Origin: an uncultured Pelagibacteraceae bacterium
GTDB lineage: Bacteria; Pseudomonadota; Alphaproteobacteria; Pelagibacterales; Pelagibacteraceae
Direction of reading: 5' to 3'
Assembly (NCBI GenBank): GCA_902540545.1
Contig: CACBMY010000004.1
Coordinates: forward strand, 1-44,601
DNA length: 44,601 nt
Below the pieces are notes generated by a model, which had not been told where the DNA came from, searched no databases, and was given only the letters and a program-made list of their open reading frames with translations. How positions within the stretch are numbered: the first letter of the stretch is position 1; each line of letters opens with the position of its first letter. Below are positions 1 to 9,849 of the stretch, piece by piece. The position numbers and the translations under genes are program-made.

Positions 1-175
1 GATCAAAAGTCACTACTCCAATTTTTGAATTATATTTTTTTTTATATTTTTTTGCTTCTTTAAATAATCTTTGATGGCCCAAGTGTAAGCCGTCAAAATT
101 ACCAATTAATATCATGGCATTTTGATGTTTTCTTAAAATCTTGAAATTTTTGTAGATTTTAATTTTGTTCACCAT
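1..175 (-). CDS. ribF: RibF-like bifunctional riboflavin kinase/FAD synthetase, N-terminal fragment (runs off window)
   Basis: Reverse-strand translation from ATG at 175: MVNKIKIYKNFKILRKHQNAMILIGNFDGLHLGHQRLFKEAKKYKKKYNSKIGVVTFD; GNFDGLHLGHQ matches the FAD synthetase nucleotidyltransferase motif. Overlaps the upstream HAD gene by 7 bp. Confidence 0.85.
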   Translation of the reverse strand, partial: MVNKIKIYKNFKILRKHQNAMILIGNFDGLHLGHQRLFKEAKKYKKKYNSKIGVVTFD

Positions 176-984
176 TTCAATTTTGTTTGAGTGTAATTCA
201 CGCTCACTCCATATTTTTTTTCTAATTTATCAATATTAATACTACTTAATTCTTTTTTATGAATACCGTTCGTTATTAACAAATTATCAAAATTTTGAAT
301 ATTAGCTCCTTTTATATCTGTGTTCATATTATCTCCGATACATAAAACATTTTTACCATTTATGTTAGCAGATAAATTGTAAACTGGAGGATAAGGTTTT
401 CCAAAGTAAATTACTTTTCCACCAATTTTCTCAAATATTTTTGCAACTGAACCAGCACAAAACTCTCTAACATCACCTTTATCAACAATTAGGTCTGGAT
501 TTGTACACACAAATTTTTTATTTGAAAATTTCTCAAGTAAATCTTCATAATATTCAAGTTTTGTCTCATGATCTTCAAATAACCCTGTACAAATAAAATA
601 ATCCGCTTGATTAATATTACTAACTTTATTTTGTTCAAATCTTTTAAATAAGTCAAAATCTCTTGGTGGTCCAATGTGATAAAATTTTGAATTTAGAAAA
701 TTTTCCATTAGATATTTTAATGAAGCTTCTCCAGATGTGTATACATGTTCATGAAAATTTTTGAGCCCCATTTTTTTTAAAAATTCATTAACTGTAGAAT
801 TTGGTCTTGGCGCGTTAGTAAGCAAAACGAACTCTTTGTTGTTTTTTTTCAAATTTTCTAAAACTTCAATAGAGTCCTCAAAAATTTTTAAACCATTATG
901 GATCACTCCCCATATATCGATAAAAAATAATTCGTAACTGTTTATCTTTGATCTTAATCCATCTTTGTCTAAGTTTTGGGGCAT
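169..984 (-). CDS. HAD-superfamily class IIA hydrolase
   Basis: 271-aa ORF; FFIDIWGVIHNG (motif I, DxWG), LLTNAPRP, GKPYPPVY, CIGDNMNTDIKGA (motif IV). Confidence 0.85.
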   Translation of the reverse strand: MPQNLDKDGLRSKINSYELFFIDIWGVIHNGLKIFEDSIEVLENLKKNNKEFVLLTNAPRPNSTVNEFLKKMGLKNFHEHVYTSGEASLKYLMENFLNSKFYHIGPPRDFDLFKRFEQNKVSNINQADYFICTGLFEDHETKLEYYEDLLEKFSNKKFVCTNPDLIVDKGDVREFCAGSVAKIFEKIGGKVIYFGKPYPPVYNLSANINGKNVLCIGDNMNTDIKGANIQNFDNLLITNGIHKKELSSINIDKLEKKYGVSVNYTQTKLKW

Positions 985-1051
985 ACTTGAGGTATAGCTT
1001 AAAAATAAGCTTAATTCTTGAGTTTTTTAGACCATAATTTTTATTCAAGAT

Positions 1052-1080
1052 CTTGAAAATTATTAAATATGTCTCTATAT
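1052..1080 (+). promoter_or_regulatory. Candidate sigma-32-type heat-shock promoter of groESL
   Basis: CTTGAAA (1052-1058), 14-nt spacer, CTCTATAT (1073-1080), followed by AAAGGAGAA SD and groES ATG at 1107. Resembles consensus CTTGAAA-N11-16-CCCATNT. Confidence 0.5.
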
Positions 1081-1106
1081 GACTGCTAATTTAAAGGAGA
1101 ATTCGT

Positions 1107-1400
1107 ATGAAGTTTAAACCGTTACATGACCGTGTTTTAATAGAAGTTTTAGATAGCAGCGAGAAAACTGCTGGTGGCATAATTATCCCAGATACAGCTC
1201 AAGAAAAACCTCAAGAGGGTAAAGTTGTTGCTGTTGGCGGAGGTGCAAAAACTGAAGATGGAAAACTAATACCTATGGACGTTAAAGTAGGAGATAAAGT
1301 TTTATTTGGTAAGTGGTCAGGAACAGAAGTTAAAATTGATGGTAAAGAGTACAGCATAATGAAAGAGTCTGACATTATGGGTATTGCAACAGGTAAATAA
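1107..1400 (+). CDS. groES: Co-chaperonin GroES
   Basis: 97-aa [49 protein letters not shown]; strong SD. Confidence 0.98.
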   Translation: MKFKPLHDRVLIEVLDSSEKTAGGIIIPDTAQEKPQEGKVVAVGGGAKTEDGKLIPMDVKVGDKVLFGKWSGTEVKIDGKEYSIMKESDIMGIATGK

Positions 1401-1407
1401 ATAATAA

Positions 1408-3133
<1,726 letters not shown>

Positions 3134-3154
3134 ATCTATACGAAAATCATTAGT

Positions 3155-3187
3155 GATGAAGGAATGATGAAAGAATGATGAAGGATT
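3155..3187. repeat. 11-bp tandem repeat x3 near the left end of the R-M block
   Basis: GATGAAGGAAT / GATGAAAGAAT / GATGAAGGATT in tandem. Confidence 0.8.
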
Positions 3188-3222
3188 TGACGATGTTATA
3201 GTCTCATTTAAAACTGTAACAA

Positions 3223-6171
3223 TTATTTATTTTTTCTCTCTCTATAATCTTTATAAATTTTATCAAATATAAGATTTTTTAATCCTGAGTTTTCATCGAG
3301 TTTCTTGTAGAAATCAAATCTATCTTTAAGAAGAGATAAGATTACATTATCAAATTGTTTTTTGAAGTAATCTTGTTTATTTTGTTCTGAATTTGATCCA
3401 CTCATATATTTTTCAATTTCTTCATCTTCAAAGATTTTTTGTCTAACACTATCTATATTTACTTTATCATCATCAGTTAGATTTATTCCATATCTTGAGT
3501 TGATTGTTTCAATTATTTCTGAAAGTAAGTCTTTTGTAGGAGGAGTAAATGTACCTACAGTAGTTCTGATACCTTCATATTCATGATCTAGTTTTTCTAA
3601 AGGATCGATATGATCATGCAATTTTTGTATTCTTAATGACTCAAGATCAATTAAATTTTCAATATTAACTTTCTCTTTTGTTTTTGGTTTTAATTTTTTA
3701 GATAAATATCTATAAAAAATATAATTTTTTTCTAATTCAACATCTGAAAAATTAATTATTTGAGATAAATAACTATATAATCTTATATAAGAAGCAACTT
3801 TAAGTCTAAAATCTTCTCTTTGCTCATTATCATCTAGTTCATTCCATTTATCAACAACTTCATCTAAAACAGGATGAAGATTTCCCTCATCTCTATCTTT
3901 ATCAAAAAATATTGAACAAAAATTCTCAACTTGATCACTTGAAAATATTTTAAATTCATTAATTGAAGTGTTAATATCATAAAGTGTATTAGGATCAGTT
4001 TCTTCCTGAAGTCCTACATCTTGATAGAATTTTTGAAATGAAAATCTAATTGACTCTGGGTCGTTGGCAAAATCTAATACAAAAGTAGATGCTTTGCCTG
4101 ACATTGTTCGATTTAGACGAGATAATGTTTGTACACATTGAACATCTTTCAAGGATTTATCTATATACATGGATTGAAGCATAGGTTCATCAAATCCAGT
4201 TTGAAATTTGTTTGCAACAACAAGCAATCTATATTTTGGATTTTTAAGACCTATTGGCACATTACTATCATGACCAATTGTTAAATTTAAACCTTTTTCA
4301 GTATACTTCTCAGGATCACCTTTAAACTTAACTTCACCAGAAAAACCTACCAAGCATTGAAATTTAGATTTTCTCTCCTCAAGTTGTCTATTTATTTCTT
4401 TAAAATATTGAACACAAAGTTTTCTTGTTTTTACAACAATCATTCCTCTACTTTTACCTTGAATTTCTTTTGAAGATTTGTTGAAAAAATGATCAAGAAT
4501 TATCTTAACTTTATTCTCAATAGTAATTTGATGCGAGTCTACATAATTAAAAATTTCTTTAGTACCTTGTGCTGTATCTATCTCAATTGCATCTTCTTTA
4601 ACTTCTTTAACTTTAAAATATCTTTTGTAAGTTGAGTAATTTTGCAGAACATCAAGAGTATATCCTTCACTTATAGACTGTCTCATTGAATAAACGTGAA
4701 AAGGTTTAAATTTATTATCTGGTTGTTTTGTTCCAAAAATCTCTAAAGTTTTCTCTTTAGGAGTTCCTGTAAAACCAAAGAAAGAAATATGTTTTTGTCT
4801 TCCTCTTGTTTGGATTTGTTCTTCAAGAAAAGACTCTAGTGTAAAATCCTCTTCTTCCTCATCTTCATTTCTTGTTAATGTTCTTTTTAATTCTTTTGAA
4901 AGTTCACCGTTTTGACTGGAGTGAACTTCATCAATAATAACAGCAAATTTTTTATCTCCTAATGCAACTATATCCTCAGAAATATAAGGAAATTTTTGTA
5001 TTGTTGTAATTATAATATCCTTACCCTTTTCAAGAAATTCTCTGAGTTCTTTTGATCCTTTTTCTGCACCAAAAACTACTCCATCTACCTTAGATAAAGA
5101 TTTAATAGTTCCTCTCAGTTGATCATCTAAATTAGTTCTATCTGTTACTACAATTATACTATCAAAAATTCGTCTCTTATCATCTTTCGATTTATATAAA
5201 GAAGTAAGTAGATGAGACAACCATCCGATAGAATATGATTTACCTGATCCTGTAGTGTGTTGAATTAGGTAGTTATTACCTGCACCGTCCTTTTTTGTTT
5301 GTAATTTAAGATTTCTAATTAATTCAAGTTGATGGTAACGAGGAAAAATTTGAACATCAAATTTCTTACTATCAACTTTTTGTTTTTCTTCATTATAAAA
5401 ATATTCTTTTTCATTTGAAACATGCGCAAAGTTTTCAATAATATCTAAAAGAGAATTAGGATTTAATACCTCTTTCCACAGGTAAGAAGATCTATAGTCA
5501 TTTTCAACAGGTGGATTTTCTATATCTTTATTATAAGGAAAAAATCTTGTCTTTCCTTCTTTAAGATTTGTGGTCATCGAAACTTGATTATTATCTACAC
5601 AAAAATGAACAAGAACTCTTTTAAATTGCAAAAGAGGTTCTTTTGGATCACGATCAAAACGATATTGACTTTCTGAATTTTTATAATTTTGACCTGTTAA
5701 TTGATTTTTTAATTCCATAGTCAAAATAGGAATTCCATTTAAGAACAAACCCATATCAATTGAATTTTCATTTCTTGTAGAGTAATGAAGTTGACGAACT
5801 AGACTAAATTGATTTGATTTAAATAAACTCAAATGATCTGGATTTAAATCACTTTTCGGTTCAAAATAACAAAGATCTAAATGAACTGACCGATCAGAAA
5901 CTTGATTACGAAGAACATTAATAACTCCTCTTCTAGATATTTCTGATGAGATTCGATCAAGAACTTTATTCTCTACCTCTTCACCGTAAGCATCTTTCAA
6001 TTTATCCCATTTTTCTTTTTGAGTTTTTTTTATAAAATCTATAACTTCATCTTTAATCAAACATAAACTACGATCATATTTTTCATAATGAATTGATTTA
6101 TATTTGATTGAATTAAGATATTTTTCAATATGATTTTCAAATTTTTTTTCTGTTGGGTTGAGAGTGTTCAT
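3223..6171 (-). CDS. hsdR: Type I restriction endonuclease subunit R
   Basis: 982 aa; TTGSGKSYS (Walker A), VIIDEVHSSQNG (DExH), FGFTGTP, FQTGFDEPMLQSMYIDK, QTLSRLNR helicase motifs; N-terminal MELKNQLTGQ-type nuclease region. 4-bp ATGA overlap with hsdS. Confidence 0.95.
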   Translation of the reverse strand: MNTLNPTEKKFENHIEKYLNSIKYKSIHYEKYDRSLCLIKDEVIDFIKKTQKEKWDKLKDAYGEEVENKVLDRISSEISRRGVINVLRNQVSDRSVHLDLCYFEPKSDLNPDHLSLFKSNQFSLVRQLHYSTRNENSIDMGLFLNGIPILTMELKNQLTGQNYKNSESQYRFDRDPKEPLLQFKRVLVHFCVDNNQVSMTTNLKEGKTRFFPYNKDIENPPVENDYRSSYLWKEVLNPNSLLDIIENFAHVSNEKEYFYNEEKQKVDSKKFDVQIFPRYHQLELIRNLKLQTKKDGAGNNYLIQHTTGSGKSYSIGWLSHLLTSLYKSKDDKRRIFDSIIVVTDRTNLDDQLRGTIKSLSKVDGVVFGAEKGSKELREFLEKGKDIIITTIQKFPYISEDIVALGDKKFAVIIDEVHSSQNGELSKELKRTLTRNEDEEEEDFTLESFLEEQIQTRGRQKHISFFGFTGTPKEKTLEIFGTKQPDNKFKPFHVYSMRQSISEGYTLDVLQNYSTYKRYFKVKEVKEDAIEIDTAQGTKEIFNYVDSHQITIENKVKIILDHFFNKSSKEIQGKSRGMIVVKTRKLCVQYFKEINRQLEERKSKFQCLVGFSGEVKFKGDPEKYTEKGLNLTIGHDSNVPIGLKNPKYRLLVVANKFQTGFDEPMLQSMYIDKSLKDVQCVQTLSRLNRTMSGKASTFVLDFANDPESIRFSFQKFYQDVGLQEETDPNTLYDINTSINEFKIFSSDQVENFCSIFFDKDRDEGNLHPVLDEVVDKWNELDDNEQREDFRLKVASYIRLYSYLSQIINFSDVELEKNYIFYRYLSKKLKPKTKEKVNIENLIDLESLRIQKLHDHIDPLEKLDHEYEGIRTTVGTFTPPTKDLLSEIIETINSRYGINLTDDDKVNIDSVRQKIFEDEEIEKYMSGSNSEQNKQDYFKKQFDNVILSLLKDRFDFYKKLDENSGLKNLIFDKIYKDYRERKNK

Positions 6172-7424
6172 AAAATTTCTTTTTTTAATTTTGTATTTCC
6201 ACTTATCAGAGTTGAAATTAATGATTTACGATATTCTAGTAAAAGTAAAATTTTTTTATCAAGATTTGCAAAGTTTTTAAAAAGATCTTCATGAATAGAT
6301 AATATTTTTTTATATTTTTGACTCCAATTTGAAATTGGAAAATATGGAATTAAAACGTCTTTTATATCATCAAAATAAATATTTTTTCCATCTCTAATAC
6401 CTTTAATATACCTTTTCATTTCAATTATAAAATTTTCAGAGGTTAATAAAAATCTATAATAGTTTCTATCAATTTTTATTTTAGGTTTTAAAACAATATA
6501 AGCAGGAGATACTAAACCACGTATATCAGAAATTTCTAAACCTCCATCAGCACTTCTTAAACTAATTATAACATTTCCAGGTTCGACAAGTTTATATGAA
6601 GACAAATCACCCTCAGGATTTACAACATTTTTATCCTGCTCATCTCTGAATACCACACCTCTATCTTGAGTAACTGATAATAATCTTTCATTTTTAGAAT
6701 TTTTTTTAATATTTGTTTCTTCAAACAGTTTTCTAAATTTAGTTACTTCCCAATTTTCGGGTATAAAATTGAACCAATGTTTAGGGTAAAAATTTAATTT
6801 TTTATTTGTATACTGCAGTTCATAAAAGTGCGATTGAATCGCTTCTTTTATAAGTTTTTTTTTATTCTCAATACATTCAATTAAAGAATCTATTTGTTTG
6901 GTTTTTTTATCAATATCAATTGAAATTAATTTTTGCTGTTCAAGAGATGGGACCGGCAATATAATCTCAGACAAATCGTCAGAGTTTAGAGTTGATCTTA
7001 CTCCACTTCCTATAGCATTAAAAATTTCTTTATTATACAGATCATAATAAAACCAATATGCAAATTTAGGATAAATTTTTTTTTTATTAGGTTCAAATCT
7101 AATGTATGCTGAACTCATTATTCCACGCTCATGTACAATTCCAACTCTACTTGTTTTTATATTCTCTAGATCAATCATTTTAAAAACCAGATCATCTTTG
7201 TTAAATAATTGATATGTATTGTAATCTTTTGGTCTTAAACCATCATTAGAATTGAAATCTTTGTTTAAAACGCCTTTATACGTCAATGATAACAAATTTT
7301 TACATTCTAAATCTTTATTGATTTGTTTGAGTTTCTTAAATAAGAATTTACCCTTAATAAGTTGCCAACTATTTGGAATAGTTGCTATCCAGGGTATACC
7401 TGTTTCTTTATGAAGATCACTCAT
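6168..7424 (-). CDS. hsdS: Type I restriction-modification specificity subunit S
   Basis: 418 aa; two TRD halves with IPNSWQ.../IPENWEV... starts and LPVPSLEQQKLISIDIDKKTKQIDSLI conserved spacer; located between hsdM and hsdR. Confidence 0.93.
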   Translation of the reverse strand: MSDLHKETGIPWIATIPNSWQLIKGKFLFKKLKQINKDLECKNLLSLTYKGVLNKDFNSNDGLRPKDYNTYQLFNKDDLVFKMIDLENIKTSRVGIVHERGIMSSAYIRFEPNKKKIYPKFAYWFYYDLYNKEIFNAIGSGVRSTLNSDDLSEIILPVPSLEQQKLISIDIDKKTKQIDSLIECIENKKKLIKEAIQSHFYELQYTNKKLNFYPKHWFNFIPENWEVTKFRKLFEETNIKKNSKNERLLSVTQDRGVVFRDEQDKNVVNPEGDLSSYKLVEPGNVIISLRSADGGLEISDIRGLVSPAYIVLKPKIKIDRNYYRFLLTSENFIIEMKRYIKGIRDGKNIYFDDIKDVLIPYFPISNWSQKYKKILSIHEDLFKNFANLDKKILLLLEYRKSLISTLISGNTKLKKEIL

Positions 7425-9126
7425 TAATTGTACTTGTAGATAGTTTAGATATTTGAAGATCTAGTAATTTAATTTCATCAGAAATTTCCTTCAAAGTTCT
7501 TCGTTTTTTAAATTTGTAAAAATATTTAGAAAAATTAATTTCGTATCCTATCTTATTTTTAGATTTATCTATCCATGAATTATTAAGAAAAGGTTTTACT
7601 TCGCGATTATAATAATCATCAATATCTTCTGACAAAGGAATTTTTTCATACTCTCTTTTTTTTATATCTGGTTTAGTATTCCCTTTTTTATCTTTCTTTA
7701 TTGTGCCATTTTCGATTAATGGTTGTTCAACAGTAACTTTTGTATAACCAAAAAAATTATTATCAAATATTTTGCAATTTTTATCTTCTTTGAAATCAAG
7801 ATAAATATTGTTTAGATAATCTATGTTTTCATCATTAATATAAATACTTTTTTCGCCAAGGTTTTTTTTCATGGGCGAACCCAGATTACTTCCGTCAATT
7901 AATTGAACTTTATCTTTACGATTTTTAGATTTATTGTTTGTTAGAATCCATATGTAAGTTGAAATACTTGTATTAAAAAACATTTTGTCAGGGAGTTGAA
8001 CAATGGTTTCGAGCAAGTCATTTGATAATATCCATTTCCTGATATTTGACTCTCCACTCCCGGCATCACCAGTAAACAATGGCGAACCATTAAAAACAAT
8101 TCCTATTTTTGAAGTTTTACTCTCCATTTTGCTTATTAAATGTTGTAAAAATAATAAAGAACCATCTGATACTCTTGGTGTTCCGACTGAGAATCTTCCT
8201 TTCATATCTTTTGCTTCTTGATTAATATAATCTTCTTCAGATTTCCAACTTACACCAAACGGAGGGTTGGTTATCATATAGTCAAATTTTCTATCAGGAT
8301 ATTGGTCATCAGATAAAGAGGATAAAGGACCTTTAATATTTTCTGGGTTTTCGTCTGACATTAAAAAATCTGATTTACATATTGCATAAGTAATGTCATT
8401 TAATTCTTGTCCAAATAATTCTACCTTTAATTTTTTATTTACATTCTCTTTTATCCATTCTTTACCAATAGTTAACATTCCTCCTGTTCCACAACAAGGG
8501 TCGTAAACTGATCTAATTTTATCTTCCCCTTTCAATTTTTCTTTATCTCCACCAAATACCAATGAGACTAAAAGTTTTACTATATCTCTCGGAGTAAAAT
8601 GATCTCCACTTTCTTCATTAGATATCTCAGAAAATTTTCTCAAAAGTTCTTCGTAAACTGAACCCATCATATGATTGTCAATTTTATCTGGGTGTAGATC
8701 AAATTCAGTAAACTTATCAATGAGAAGATAGAGTTTTTTGTTTTTATTTAATTTAGTTATTAAAGGATCAATTTGAAAATTCTCTATAATATTCAAAACA
8801 TTCTTTGAAAATCCTTGAATATAATTATTAAAGTTCTTGTGCACATTGTTTGGGTCGCTTTTTATTCCTAATAAATCAAATTTCGAAACATTAAAAAAAG
8901 GTAAGTTTAATTGACTTTGAATAACTTGATTAAAATCTTTAAGTTCTTTTTTGTATTTTTCATATAGTTTATACGCTTTATCTTTTTGAGGTTCTAGAAC
9001 ACAATCTAACCTTCTCAAAACAACAAATGGTAAAATTATCCTGCCATATTCACTGGGTTTAAACATCCCTCTAAGAACATCGTCTGCTGTAGACCATATA
9101 AGTGAAGAGAGATTTTGTTTATCCAT
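7417..9126 (-). CDS. hsdM: Type I restriction-modification DNA methyltransferase subunit M
   Basis: 569 aa; VYDPCCGTGGML (SAM motif) and DYMITNPPFG (NPPF, N6-adenine MTase motif); HFTPRDIVKLLV. Confidence 0.96.
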   Translation of the reverse strand: MDKQNLSSLIWSTADDVLRGMFKPSEYGRIILPFVVLRRLDCVLEPQKDKAYKLYEKYKKELKDFNQVIQSQLNLPFFNVSKFDLLGIKSDPNNVHKNFNNYIQGFSKNVLNIIENFQIDPLITKLNKNKKLYLLIDKFTEFDLHPDKIDNHMMGSVYEELLRKFSEISNEESGDHFTPRDIVKLLVSLVFGGDKEKLKGEDKIRSVYDPCCGTGGMLTIGKEWIKENVNKKLKVELFGQELNDITYAICKSDFLMSDENPENIKGPLSSLSDDQYPDRKFDYMITNPPFGVSWKSEEDYINQEAKDMKGRFSVGTPRVSDGSLLFLQHLISKMESKTSKIGIVFNGSPLFTGDAGSGESNIRKWILSNDLLETIVQLPDKMFFNTSISTYIWILTNNKSKNRKDKVQLIDGSNLGSPMKKNLGEKSIYINDENIDYLNNIYLDFKEDKNCKIFDNNFFGYTKVTVEQPLIENGTIKKDKKGNTKPDIKKREYEKIPLSEDIDDYYNREVKPFLNNSWIDKSKNKIGYEINFSKYFYKFKKRRTLKEISDEIKLLDLQISKLSTSTINE

Positions 9127-9208
9127 AATTTTATATTAGCAAAGAAATGAACGAAATTGAATTTAAACTGATATTTTTTTTAATGAAAGTATAATAATCT
9201 AAATTAGA

Positions 9209-9541
9209 CTAATCGCTATTCCAGGTGAATAAATCAGCATCAAAAGGTATGTTCCTAAATTTAAGTAAAATTTTATATTTTTCTAATCTTTCTTCCTTTT
9301 TAAATTTCCTTAAGTAGTTAAGTATTTGATCATAGGTCAAACCTTTTAGGTATTTCTTTTTAACATCAACATACTCTTCATAATCCATACCACATATAGA
9401 GAATTTTTTTTTAGGATCTATATGTTCAGCATAACTTATTCCGTCATTAGTTTCGCTAAGGACATCATAAAAACGAGCGATTTGATTATCTCTTTCAAAA
9501 AGAATATCTCTTCTGAAATCAAACAGTTCTAATTGTTGCAT
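9209..9541 (-). CDS. Hypothetical protein, 110 aa, co-oriented upstream of hsdM
   Basis: ORF MQQLELFDFRRDILFERDNQIARFYDVLSETNDGISYAEHIDPKKK...; no family recognised; same strand as hsdMSR and inside the direct repeats. Confidence 0.65.
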   Translation of the reverse strand: MQQLELFDFRRDILFERDNQIARFYDVLSETNDGISYAEHIDPKKKFSICGMDYEEYVDVKKKYLKGLTYDQILNYLRKFKKEERLEKYKILLKFRNIPFDADLFTWNSD

Positions 9542-9645
9542 ATTTTGGAGTTGTTTAAAGTATTAGAAATTAACTTTAACAATTAATAAAATAACTCTAA
9601 ATGAAGGCAATTTTTAGACTTCAAACCTTAAATATAAGATTTATC

Positions 9646-9698
9646 TTTTGAATTGCTTTTGAATTGCTTTAAATAGTGATGAAGAGTGATGAAGGAAT
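9646..9698. repeat. Short tandem repeats near the right end of the R-M block
   Basis: TTTTGAATTGC x2 (9646-9656, 9657-9667), then TGATGAAGAG/TGATGAAGGA (9677-9686, 9687-9696), sharing GTGATGAAGGAAT with the left-end repeats. Confidence 0.75.
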
Positions 9699-9741
9699 TT
9701 TTAAAATGTTAAGTAAATCAAGTATTATTAGAAACCAGTAT

Positions 9742-9809
9742 GAGAATGTAATCCCAATTTTACTCAAAAAAAAATTCAAAAAGGGCGGTTTTTACTACCC
9801 TTTTTTTTT
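9742..9809 (+). repeat. Direct repeat copy 2: displaced duplicate of the groEL stop/terminator region
   Basis: GAGAATGTAATCCCAATTTTACTCAAAAAAAAATTCAAAAAGGGCGGTTTTTACTACCCTTTTTTTTT, 62/68 identical to 3066-3133, including non-hairpin sequence; stem has C-A mismatch and G-U wobble. Confidence 0.9.
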
Positions 9810-9849
9810 GAATTGAAAAAAAATATTTTGAATATATAAGAACGCGCAA

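Noticed and set aside
489-674. 61-aa minus-strand ORF inside the HAD gene
   Set aside because: Out-of-frame ORF within a well-supported gene; no recognisable product.
996-1011. AGCTTA-AAAA-TAAGCT inverted repeat between the HAD gene and groES
   Set aside because: Short 6-bp arms in AT-rich sequence; no supporting context, could be chance.
4921-4960. Variant DEVH instead of DEAH in HsdR as a sign of inactivation
   Set aside because: Conservative change in the DExH motif; remaining helicase and nuclease motifs and the full-length ORF argue for an active protein.
8003-8221. 72-aa ORF antisense to hsdM
   Set aside because: Lies opposite conserved methyltransferase sequence; no supporting signal.
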